From Acinetobacter rongchengensis (GTDB lineage Bacteria; Pseudomonadota; Gammaproteobacteria; Pseudomonadales; Moraxellaceae): 64,000 bases of DNA. The position numbers and the translations under genes were made by a program. Positions 56,916 through 64,000 of the stretch are shown piece by piece. The stretch is taken from assembly GCF_003611475.1 (NCBI RefSeq), contig NZ_RAXT01000010.1, positions 1 to 64,000 of the forward strand, given 5' to 3'. How positions within the stretch are numbered: the first letter of the stretch is position 1; each line of letters starts with the position of its first letter. Below the pieces are notes generated by a model, which worked only from the letters and a program-made list of their open reading frames with translations, had not been told where the DNA came from and did no database searches.

Positions 56916-57449
56916 TATTGGTATTAGATCAGACTGTTATTCATCAAGACTACTATTCATCAAGATTATTAAGACCTAGATATAAGGCTGAGTGATCAAG
57001 TTTTAGGGTTAAGAAAAGTGATTGTCAAATCTTTTATGGGGGAATTCAGTGAGTAAATATAAACTAAAAATAAAGGTTAAAATGATATTGGTGAGCGCAA
57101 GAGCTAAAAATTTTATAACAGAGATTTATGAAAATTCATTGAATGTGAGTGATTGCTGTGACTTTAGGTTTATATCATTTTTCAAAACGTTTATTTAAAA
57201 GTTGCAAGCAAAGCTCTTGTTTTCAGATTCAGAAAATCACGTAATCAAATTTTTGGGGTTAAAAGATATGTTATTTAATGAAAAATAAATCACTCTAAAT
57301 AAAGAAAAATTTTATAAAAGTAGAGTTTATATTTTAAATTAAGTCATTCACTCTCAAATTGATTTTGTATTGCGACATTATTATCTACCTATTGTTAAAT
57401 TAATCAATATAATAATTGCTATATAAAAGTTGAATAATGTAAAAGCATC
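56916..57449. other. Gene-poor A+T-rich stretch
   Basis: About 530 bases with short frames only. I see no supported gene. It may hold decayed sequence. Confidence 0.5.
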
Positions 57450-57478
57450 TTGCGCATAAAATTAAATCGCAATATATT
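57450..57478 (+). promoter_or_regulatory. Orphan promoter-like sequence
   Basis: TTGCGC (57450-57455), a 17-base spacer and TATATT (57473-57478). The -35 is weak, the -10 good. No gene with a ribosome binding site follows before the terminator at 57591. Confidence 0.4.
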
Positions 57479-57484
57479 AAAACT

Positions 57485-57620
57485 ACAGTAGGTCGTTAAG
57501 ACGCTACAAAGTAGTTGGACAGATCAATGACAGCTTATTGAATTTGCAACAGATGTTCAAATAAGAAATAAGCACTAGCTTTCCAACATTAAAAAACTCG
57601 CAGAAATGCGAGTTTTTTCA
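57485..57620 (+). ncRNA. Candidate small RNA
   Basis: About 135 bases between a promoter-like sequence and a strong intrinsic terminator (AAAAAACTCGC / GCGAGTTTTTT at 57591-57618). No protein-coding frame with a ribosome binding site occurs within, and no annotated gene is upstream to own the terminator. Any identity with a known sRNA is not recognised. Confidence 0.45.
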
Positions 57621-57808
57621 TTTGTTACATTCAACGAAGCAATAATGTAAATTAGTTCAAATTAGTATCAATTTCCAATAAAAATTTAGCACTAATTTTT
57701 GAATTCCATTAATCTAATTTAACAATGCCATAAAATTTAACATCTTCAAAAGTACTTAAACCCAATAGCGTGATATAAGAAGTTATGTACGAAATGGAGG
57801 GTATAAAA

Positions 57809-58033
57809 ATGTCTGAAATGATTACAGTCAAGATTAAAGATCAATATAGTAATGAACTCAACGCTTTAGCATGGCTGAATAAGCTCCAAGAACATGAGGA
57901 TGAGTCTTATTCATTATTCCAACGTATAGATCACATTGTGGTCGAGGGAGAAAAAATTTTACCGAATATTGAATTGCTTTTTGAAAGTAAAAGTAGTGAC
58001 AGTATTTATCGTATCATCGAAGAAGTAAACTAA
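57809..58033 (+). CDS. Small hypothetical protein
   Basis: 74 residues, MSEMITVKIKDQYSNELNA onward. GGAGG lies about ten bases before the ATG and an intrinsic terminator follows. Acidic, probably alpha/beta; no signal peptide. An in-frame start eight codons earlier overlaps the ribosome binding site. No family is recognised. Confidence 0.65.
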   Translation: MSEMITVKIKDQYSNELNALAWLNKLQEHEDESYSLFQRIDHIVVEGEKILPNIELLFESKSSDSIYRIIEEVN

Positions 58034-58054
58034 ACCTTTCTCAATGCTTATTTA

Positions 58055-58091
58055 AAAAGCGTATTGAATCATTCAAATTCAGTACGCTTTT
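58055..58091 (+). terminator. Intrinsic terminator of the 74-aa gene
   Basis: AAAAGCGTATTGAAT pairs with ATTCAGTACGCTTTT (one G-T) around a short loop. Confidence 0.85.
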
Positions 58092-58226
58092 ATGTATTTA
58101 ACTATTATAAATAGATATTTGTACGTTTTTTTTTGAATTATTTTATTACATTACCGAATTTAAACACGATCCAAATTTTGTAAGACGAGATTGAATCAAA
58201 CTATCTCAGGCAAATCTTTAAACTCG

Positions 58227-58919
58227 CTATGAAGTATGTAAATGCTGCAATGAACGATTGATTTGCTGCATGTTTAGGTTTAATTCATCACGTGGAATTC
58301 GAGTTTCTTGTAGAGCTGTAATCCACTGCATCTGACAGAGTTTAATTTCTCGGACAGATTGAGCATCTTGAATTTTCAAGATCAATTGTTTTGCCATCAA
58401 ACCGCAATGTAATTTTAATAAACCCATCATGGTCTGTTTTACTTCTTCAAAATTTAGAGGCGTGCCATTAATTACAGATGGATCATGACTATTTGATAAA
58501 TCTTTAGTTTGTATAAATTGAGGTTTCGTTGCTTCAGTTTTTTTCTGATGATGAATGATTTGAGTATCTGCTAATTGATGGTTATTGTCTTGCTGTTTAT
58601 TGTCTTTATATTCAGCTTTACTAATTTTGTTTTCCTGTTTTATATTTTCAATATCTTGATCTAAAACAACGTGATGAGGGTTATCCGGCTTGAATTCAAC
58701 AGATGTATTCGAGATATTCCGGTTTGGAAGGATTAAACCCAATTGTTCTAATTGCTGAACAATTTCAGGTGTCGCTAAGCGTTGTTTCATCGCACTATTC
58801 AATACTCGAAAATCGTCTGTACCGATAAGAAGTAACAATTGTCTTTGACGAGCATTGAGTTGAAATGTGCGCTGTTTTAGGGCTTGCATACCTAAATCAG
58901 TCTTAACATAATGATCCAT
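58227..58919 (-). CDS. Hypothetical protein with N-terminal helical domain
   Basis: 230 residues. The N-terminal 75 residues (YVKTDLGMQALKQRTFQLNAR, about 4-24, then QRQLLLLIGTDDFRVLNS and IVQQLEQLGLI) resemble a winged-helix-like domain seen in proteobacterial proteins that begin 'KTxxGxxAL'. The middle (about 80-145) is polar, Gln/Asn/Lys-rich and probably disordered. A second helical domain (FEEVKQTMMGLLKLHCGLMA, about 160-225) follows. Function unknown. It is followed by a promoterless gap and precedes the ExoX-like gene on the other side. Confidence 0.7.
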   Translation of the reverse strand: MDHYVKTDLGMQALKQRTFQLNARQRQLLLLIGTDDFRVLNSAMKQRLATPEIVQQLEQLGLILPNRNISNTSVEFKPDNPHHVVLDQDIENIKQENKISKAEYKDNKQQDNNHQLADTQIIHHQKKTEATKPQFIQTKDLSNSHDPSVINGTPLNFEEVKQTMMGLLKLHCGLMAKQLILKIQDAQSVREIKLCQMQWITALQETRIPRDELNLNMQQINRSLQHLHTS

Positions 58920-59018
58920 GAGCCAATCTATTCCCCCTAATAAATTGGCTCTAGAATAAAGCGTGAAAATTACACTAACATGACTATTTTATTACAAATC
59001 AATAGGTTAATTTGTGAC

Positions 59019-59708
59019 TTATTTTGCATTTTCTAGTGCTTTACGTAGATAAGGATCTAAATCCTCTTGGCGGAGTAGCCATTGAATATAGTCTGCAGGC
59101 AAATCTACAATCGCTGTACCACGATGTTTACCAAAGTTAATACTACGTGGAATACGTGCATCTTCAGATGCCTCAAATAATTCTTCAATATTTTGAATTT
59201 TGAGTTGATACACAATATGCATCAAAATATTTGCAGTGAGAATAATATCTGCATCTGCACGGTGTGCGCCTTTTAACATGTCACGTGCTTTTTCGCTGCC
59301 CTTGCTAATCATATAGATGAGCGCTGAAATATTATGTGCTTCGGCATTTGGCCAAACTAAACGTGCCAATGCCAACGTGCAAATTGCTTTGATTTGTGAA
59401 GTGTCGACACCGCATTGTTGAATGGCACGAATATCATAATCAATGTTATGACCAATAATATAAGTCGTTTCTTTTGGGAGCGTAAAGGTTGAAAAATTGG
59501 GTTGATCAATTAAATCAGACTCTAAAATATGATGCACGGCCATTGATGCATACGAAATTTTTTCATCGCCAATACTATAAAGTTGGTCAAAAATAAGTTC
59601 ACGATCTAAACTTAACTTACCATGGTCAATTTGGATAGGCGCATAAGCAATTTCAATCGGTAAACCATTTAAATTATGTGTTTCAGTATCTAAGATAATT
59701 GCTTGCAT
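59019..59708 (-). CDS. exoX: Exodeoxyribonuclease X-like 3'-5' exonuclease
   Basis: 229 residues. The DEDDh exonuclease motifs are IILDTETHNL (Exo I), YIIGHNIDYDIRAI (Exo II) and KGAHRADADIILTANIL (Exo III with His). The C-terminal INFGKHRGTAIVDLPADYIQWLL is the family's small accessory domain, which E. coli ExoX also has (TFGKYRGKAVSDV there). ExoX (220 residues in E. coli) removes nucleotides from 3' ends in repair. The start MQAIILDTET has GGAGC seven bases upstream; the longer frame with 23 more residues is rejected. Confidence 0.88.
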   Translation of the reverse strand: MQAIILDTETHNLNGLPIEIAYAPIQIDHGKLSLDRELIFDQLYSIGDEKISYASMAVHHILESDLIDQPNFSTFTLPKETTYIIGHNIDYDIRAIQQCGVDTSQIKAICTLALARLVWPNAEAHNISALIYMISKGSEKARDMLKGAHRADADIILTANILMHIVYQLKIQNIEELFEASEDARIPRSINFGKHRGTAIVDLPADYIQWLLRQEDLDPYLRKALENAK

Positions 59709-60346
59709 ACGTTGCTCCAAAATCAGTGCAAATGAGTAAACCCCAATAACACTAGCTTTTTTGTGCTTTGAATACAATTCTTAATCTATATTTCACATGA
59801 TTGTGCTGAGTTACTCGTGCATTGTTTATTCATCACTTATATCAAATTTAAAAGCACCAAAAAGTAGACTGTGTTTCGTGCCCGAATTTTAAAAATTTTC
59901 TTTCAATTGAAACACGTAATTAAAGAGCAATAACAAAAATGGAAAAGTATTTTGTGAATCACAATTTGAATTAAAGGCTATTCACAAGTTTAATACACCA
60001 TTTTTCAATCCAGCATAAAAGCAAGCCTAAAGCAGTGTATTCATTGTTTAACAGTATTGATTAGCTTAAATAAATAGGTGTGTCCATTTCTTGACGAAAT
60101 CAGCCAAAATCATCGCTGCATGTTCAAGTTTGTTAAGTTTAAATAAATAGAATGAAGCATTGAAAACTCTCAAATAGATAGAAGTGATAAAGTTGAGTTT
60201 AGCTCAGCAATATAAATTCAAATTGATCTGCAATAATTTCAATGAAAAGACTTGCTTAAGCTATTTTTTTGTCGTATTGATGAATGAATATGCAGAGTGT
60301 ATTTTGCATACAAAATTTCTAAAAACAGTGTTTAAGGATAAGCCAC
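59709..60346. other. A+T-rich region between exoX and the lipase gene
   Basis: About 640 bases. A 74-codon plus-strand frame (60184-60408) overlaps the lipase start and has no ribosome binding site, so it is not called. No repeats or RNA genes are recognised. Confidence 0.5.
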
Positions 60347-61570
60347 ATGAAAAAAAATTTATTAACGGTTTTAGTTTTAAGTTCGGGGTTAGTTCTCAGT
60401 GCATGTGACAATGGGGGCGGTGGTGGTAGCTCTTCTTCAACTTCATCAAATACAGATGTAAATAATATTGCAAATCCTGTTGTCGGCACACCAACGACGT
60501 ATGCATTGACAGACATGTCTGCAGCCGCAGCTGAAAGTGTCGTCATGACCTATAAAATGAAAGGTATCAACGGTACAGAAGTACAAGCAACCTCATTGGT
60601 GTTTACCCCTAAAACAGCAGCACCTGCGACAGGTTGGCCGATTGTGGTTTGGGCGCATGGCACAACTGGTGTGGCTGATCAGTGTGCGCCAAGCCGCAAT
60701 GTAATGAATGATTCTGTTAAAAGTATGATTTCTAAGTTCTTGGCTGAAGGTTATGTGGTGGTTGCACCTGATTATGAAGGTTTAGGTGAACCAACAGGTA
60801 CAGAATTGCATCCATTCTTAAATTTAAAGAGTGAAGGCTATGCAATTACAGATGCCGTGGTTGCGACGCATAATTGGTTAGGGAACAAAGTTTCTAAGAA
60901 ATGGGTAACGGTAGGTCATTCTCAAGGTGGTCAAGCTGCCTTAGGTGCAGCACAGTATGCTGAACGTGCTAACTTAGACTATAAAGGAACTGTTGCTGTT
61001 GCACCTGCTTCGCAATTAAGCTTAATTTTAAATGCAGGGCAAGCATCTGTTGCAAATGCACCATTTGAAAAGCAAATTCCAGTCTACGCATCGTTAGATA
61101 CCTTTACTGCATTAATTGCAGCAGGATTGCGTAATCCAAATCCAACACTTCAATACAATCAAGTATTTAAAATGCCAACTGATCAAATTGCCAAAAATGC
61201 TGAAAGTGTCTGCTATGACATGCTTGGTAAGCAATTTGCTTTGGCAATGGGGCAATATGCAGCAGTCAATGGGTCATTAAAAGACTATCCAAGAACGACG
61301 GACACTTTTATGTCCTTGCCTATTGTCAAAACTTTCTTGGAAAAAGATTCACAACCTTTGCAAGTGCAAGTCAGAACCCCTGTCGTGATTTACCAAGGTG
61401 GAGCGGATACGACTGTACCTCAAGTGGCGACTGACGCTTTAATAGGAACAGCGAAAGCATTTGGAACTCAAGTGAATTATATCACCAGTCCAACGTGGGA
61501 TCATGGATCAGCTTATGCATCAAACATTGATAATATTGTGTTTGATGTCAATACAATGTTAGCCAAATAA
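60347..61570 (+). CDS. Lipoprotein alpha/beta hydrolase, secretory lipase-like
   Basis: 407 residues with a lipoprotein signal (MKKNLLTVLVLSSGLVLSAC, lipobox LSAC) and a Gly/Ser-rich linker (DNGGGGGSSSS). The catalytic fold follows: PIVVWAHGTTGVADQCAPS (oxyanion region), VGHSQGGQAALGA (nucleophile Ser in GHSQG), and a likely acid/His pair near VVIYQGGADTTVPQ and WDHGSAYA. It resembles secreted lipases that act at the cell surface. AAGGA precedes the ATG. A terminator follows. Confidence 0.88.
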   Translation: MKKNLLTVLVLSSGLVLSACDNGGGGGSSSSTSSNTDVNNIANPVVGTPTTYALTDMSAAAAESVVMTYKMKGINGTEVQATSLVFTPKTAAPATGWPIVVWAHGTTGVADQCAPSRNVMNDSVKSMISKFLAEGYVVVAPDYEGLGEPTGTELHPFLNLKSEGYAITDAVVATHNWLGNKVSKKWVTVGHSQGGQAALGAAQYAERANLDYKGTVAVAPASQLSLILNAGQASVANAPFEKQIPVYASLDTFTALIAAGLRNPNPTLQYNQVFKMPTDQIAKNAESVCYDMLGKQFALAMGQYAAVNGSLKDYPRTTDTFMSLPIVKTFLEKDSQPLQVQVRTPVVIYQGGADTTVPQVATDALIGTAKAFGTQVNYITSPTWDHGSAYASNIDNIVFDVNTMLAK

Positions 61571-61605
61571 TATCTATTGGTTGTAGACCAAGCTTAAGCT
61601 GATTT

Positions 61606-61638
61606 AAATAGCTCATGTTTTGAAAACATGAGCTATTT
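61606..61638 (+). terminator. Intrinsic terminator of the lipase-like gene
   Basis: AAATAGCTCATGTTT pairs with AACATGAGCTATTT and is followed by a T-run. Confidence 0.9.
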
Positions 61639-61743
61639 TTATTTAAAACTGAGTAAAGTTCATTCTGTTTAATTACAAACTTCATGCTACAATGTGCGCA
61701 ATCTTAGCACGGCTTAAAAGCCCTAATTCATAGGACCTCGCTA

Positions 61744-62994
61744 ATGTTCGCCAATATCTCTATTTCTGAATTTGATCCAGAATTAGCTCAAGCAATTCAA
61801 AACGAAGATGCTCGCCAAGAAGCGCATATTGAGTTAATTGCATCTGAAAACTATTGTTCTCCTGCTGTCATGGAAGCACAAGGATCAAAACTAACTAACA
61901 AATACGCAGAAGGGTATCCAGGCAAACGCTATTATGGCGGTTGTGAATATGTTGACGTGATCGAACAATTGGCGATCGATCGTGCTAAAGAATTATTTGG
62001 TGCTGATTATGCTAACGTTCAACCTCATGCAGGTTCTCAAGCAAATTCAGCAGTTTACTTAGCACTTCTTAATCCTGGTGATACTGTTTTAGGTATGAGC
62101 TTGGCGCATGGCGGTCATTTGACACATGGTGCTAAAGTGAGTTTCTCTGGTAAAACATACAACGCAATTCAATATGGTTTAAACCCTGAAACAGGTGAGA
62201 TCGATTACGAAGAAGTTGAACGTTTAGCAGTAGAGCATAAGCCACGTATGATTGTTGCTGGTTTCTCTGCTTATAGTCAAATTGTAGATTGGCAGCGTTT
62301 CCGTGATATCGCAGATAAAGTGGGTGCTTACCTATTTGTAGATATGGCGCATGTTGCTGGTTTAGTTGCTGCTGGCGTTTACCCAAGCCCAGTGCAAATT
62401 GCTGATGTAACAACGACAACAACGCATAAAACATTACGTGGTCCACGTTCAGGTTTAATTCTTGCGAAAGCAAATGAAGAAATCGAGAAGAAACTTCAAT
62501 CTGCTGTATTCCCTGGTAACCAAGGTGGTCCATTAGTGCATGCGATTGCTGCAAAAGCAATCTGCTTTAAAGAAGCAATGTCTCCTGAGTATAAAGAATA
62601 TCAAAAACAAGTAGTGATCAATGCTAAAGCAATGGCTGAAGTATTAATCTCACGTGGTTATGATGTTGTTTCTGGTGGTACTGAAAACCACTTATTCCTA
62701 TTGTCTTTAATTAAACAAGACATTACAGGTAAAGAAGCAGATGCTTGGTTAGGCAATGCACATATCACTGTAAACAAAAACTCTGTACCAAATGATCCGC
62801 GTTCTCCATTCGTAACTTCAGGCATCCGTATTGGTACACCTGCTGTGACGACACGTGGTTTCGGTGAAGCTGAAGTTCGTGATCTTGCAGGTTGGATTGC
62901 AGATATCCTTGATTCTAAAGGAGATGAAGCTGTAATTAATACTGTGAAAGCGAAAGTAGAAGCGGTATGTGCTAAATTCCCAGTTTATGCTTAA
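61744..62994 (+). CDS. glyA: Serine hydroxymethyltransferase
   Basis: PLP enzyme interconverting serine and glycine and making methylene-THF, the substrate of MetF. 416 residues, the usual bacterial length. Motifs: [20 protein letters not shown] (about residues 27-46), [52 protein letters not shown] with the Schiff-base Lys, and [21 protein letters not shown] lies eight bases before the ATG. A TACAAT -10-like sequence at 61688-61693 may belong to its promoter, with a weak -35. A terminator follows. Confidence 0.97.
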   Translation: MFANISISEFDPELAQAIQNEDARQEAHIELIASENYCSPAVMEAQGSKLTNKYAEGYPGKRYYGGCEYVDVIEQLAIDRAKELFGADYANVQPHAGSQANSAVYLALLNPGDTVLGMSLAHGGHLTHGAKVSFSGKTYNAIQYGLNPETGEIDYEEVERLAVEHKPRMIVAGFSAYSQIVDWQRFRDIADKVGAYLFVDMAHVAGLVAAGVYPSPVQIADVTTTTTHKTLRGPRSGLILAKANEEIEKKLQSAVFPGNQGGPLVHAIAAKAICFKEAMSPEYKEYQKQVVINAKAMAEVLISRGYDVVSGGTENHLFLLSLIKQDITGKEADAWLGNAHITVNKNSVPNDPRSPFVTSGIRIGTPAVTTRGFGEAEVRDLAGWIADILDSKGDEAVINTVKAKVEAVCAKFPVYA

Positions 62995-63007
62995 GCATTA
63001 ACTTGAG

Positions 63008-63037
63008 AAAGGCCCCCTTTCAAGGGGGCTTTTTTAT
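63008..63037 (+). terminator. Intrinsic terminator of glyA
   Basis: AAGGCCCCC pairs with GGGGGCTTT around TTTCAA, followed by TTTTT; a very G+C-rich stem. Confidence 0.92.
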
Positions 63038-63149
63038 TGGAATAAGAAATTAAGCGTTTTGTAAAATACCGATTCAAAAGAAAAAAATAGCGGTTTCAAT
63101 ACATGCTATTGTAGTTAAAATGATGTGAAAGATCATAGGAATAACAGAG

Positions 63150-63554
63150 ATGAATAAACCCAATATTATTATTTCAGAACAAGATTTAAATCGTTTAGAA
63201 ACCATGTTGGAACATCAAGTCAAACTCACAGATACAATGAAACATTTAGAAGATGAACTGGCAAGAGCGAACGTTGTGAAGCCGGATCAAATACCTGCAA
63301 ATGTTGTGAGTATGAACGCAAAAGTTTTGATTACCCTTGCCTCATCAGATGAAATGACAGAAGTCACACTAGTATATCCGCACGATTTTCATGGCGAGAA
63401 AGGACAGTTGAATGTGATTGCTCCGATTGGTGCTGCAATCCTTGGACTTGCAGAAGGGCAGGAGATTGAATGGCCACAGCTAGATGGTCATATGATGAAA
63501 GTGAAAGTTGAGAAAGTGCTGTATCAACCTGAAAGAGAAGGTGACTTTAACTAA
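63150..63554 (+). CDS. rnk: Regulator of nucleoside diphosphate kinase
   Basis: 134 residues of the Rnk/GreA-C-terminal-like family. The N-terminal coiled coil (LNRLETMLEHQ, LEDELARA) is short, and the C-terminal FKBP-like domain shows VTLVYPHDFHGEKGQLNVIAP, GAAILGLAEGQEIEWP and VEKVLYQPEREGDF. Rnk binds RNA polymerase and influences nucleotide pools and polymer production in Pseudomonas and E. coli; the role here is inferred. Confidence 0.9.
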   Translation: MNKPNIIISEQDLNRLETMLEHQVKLTDTMKHLEDELARANVVKPDQIPANVVSMNAKVLITLASSDEMTEVTLVYPHDFHGEKGQLNVIAPIGAAILGLAEGQEIEWPQLDGHMMKVKVEKVLYQPEREGDFN

Positions 63555-63555
63555 A

Positions 63556-63593
63556 AAATATAGCCATCATTCATTCGATGGCTATATTTTTTA
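63556..63593. terminator. Bidirectional terminator after rnk
   Basis: AAAATATAGCCATC pairs with GATGGCTATATTTT, flanked by A and T runs on both sides, between convergent genes. Confidence 0.9.
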
Positions 63594-63609
63594 TTGCATA
63601 GTATTCAAC

Positions 63610-64000
63610 TTAAAAACCAGAAGTGTAGCCTTTGCTTGGGTATTTAAATTGATGTTGTACATCTAACTTAAAGGTTTGTTTAGGTTCTAAATTCATTTGC
63701 CATTGATTGATATTTGGCTGTCCATTCCAAGTTGTTGCGCTAGGTACCAAACTATAAGTAGATTGAGTCGTTAATTTGCCATTTTGGCTTTGTGGCTCAG
63801 ATTCAAAAACCGTCACCTGAATTGGATAGCTGTGTAAGTTTTGAACGGAATATTGTTGTTTTTGAATGGTTTCAGAGCGTGAGCGTACAGGATTTTTTTT
63901 ATCTGTTAAATCTGTAACATTCACTTGAATCTGTTCATCTATACCAAAGCTCATTTGCAATGCTTCATCGGCATTGTTGTTCCAAGTTCTTTGTCCAATA
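63610..64000 (-). CDS. DUF4139 domain protein (3' end only)
   Basis: The frame stays open to the right edge of the window, so only about 130 C-terminal codons are present. The segment SFGIDEQIQVNVTDLTDKKNP, NLHSYPIQVTVFE and the ending QHQFKYPSKGYTSGF fit the C-terminal part of DUF4139 (mucoidy-inhibitor-like, MuiA) proteins, a beta-sheet domain. The N-terminal DUF4140 part would lie outside the window. Function unknown. Confidence 0.7.
   Translation of the reverse strand, partial: IGQRTWNNNADEALQMSFGIDEQIQVNVTDLTDKKNPVRSRSETIQKQQYSVQNLHSYPIQVTVFESEPQSQNGKLTTQSTYSLVPSATTWNGQPNINQWQMNLEPKQTFKLDVQHQFKYPSKGYTSGF

Noticed and set aside
54333..58225. A prophage or genomic island integrated at tRNA-Arg
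   Set aside because: No integrase, phage gene or duplicated tRNA end is visible, so only a weak hint remains and it is reported as an inference.
60184..60408. 74-codon plus-strand ORF before the lipase-like gene
   Set aside because: It overlaps the lipase start in another frame, has no ribosome binding site, and shows no family pattern.
62132..62560. 142-codon minus-strand ORF inside glyA
   Set aside because: It is antisense to a highly conserved gene and its Gln/Leu/His-rich composition is the usual shadow of the coding strand.
1..64000. CRISPR arrays, insertion sequences, rRNA operons
   Set aside because: No regularly spaced repeats, transposase motifs or rRNA sequences were seen on either strand.

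Overview
The window reads as a chromosomal segment of a Gammaproteobacterium of the Moraxellaceae, most likely an Acinetobacter species. The reasons are low G+C by eye, the protein flavour (CCA enzyme with an HEKDYVVVG motif, tandem DUF3144 proteins, the RodA-MltB-RlpA order, a YadGH-QueF operon), an SAH riboswitch ahead of ahcY, and many small Acinetobacter-type hypothetical genes. The genus call is inference from recognised families, not from a search. I see no prophage, insertion sequence, CRISPR array or rRNA operon. The window holds one tRNA gene (Arg, CCG anticodon).

Layout. 0-10.5 kb, almost all minus strand: the end of an AlaX-type editing protein, cca, maeB, a large membrane PAS-GGDEF-EAL protein, rsmE, metF and ahcY. 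The ahcY-metF(-rsmE) transcript starts at a good sigma-70 promoter and carries an S-adenosylhomocysteine riboswitch. 10.6-24 kb: small hypothetical and secreted proteins (DUF4424, DUF1254/1214, Sel1, DUF4124), a carboxymuconolactone-decarboxylase-like protein, rluE, icd, an MFS transporter, a flavin reductase, a TcyP-type cystine symporter and a PhzF-family protein. 24-33 kb: a two-domain M16 protease, a HemG-type protoporphyrinogen oxidase, fpr, trmO, and two tandem CYTH-CHAD proteins.

33-45 kb: an Mpo1-like protein, a LuxR-type regulator, thiE, hemL, an amidohydrolase, two tandem DUF3144 genes, orphan secreted proteins, a histidine-acid-phosphatase lipoprotein, and a TetR-MDR oxidoreductase-DUF1304 cluster with a palindromic operator. 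45-54.4 kb: an amidohydrolase lipoprotein, the cell-wall cluster rlpA-mltB-rodA, and the translationally coupled operon yadG-yadH-queF-hypothetical, followed by tRNA-Arg. 54.6-58.2 kb: a GAF-GGDEF diguanylate cyclase, then a very A+T-rich, gene-poor islet with tiny ORFs and an orphan promoter/terminator pair that looks like a small RNA. 58-64 kb: a hypothetical protein, an ExoX-like nuclease, a secreted lipase-like lipoprotein, glyA, rnk, and the end of a DUF4139 protein.

The observations most worth following are: (1) the tandem CYTH-CHAD paralogues, which show complementary decay: one keeps a canonical triphosphatase half with an eroded CHAD, the other a canonical CHAD with an eroded CYTH; (2) the SAH riboswitch governing ahcY-metF; (3) a 14-bp terminator-like hairpin whose 3' arm contains the cca ribosome binding site; (4) a hemG gene in a lineage known for HemJ; and (5) the orphan small-RNA candidate near 57.5 kb.
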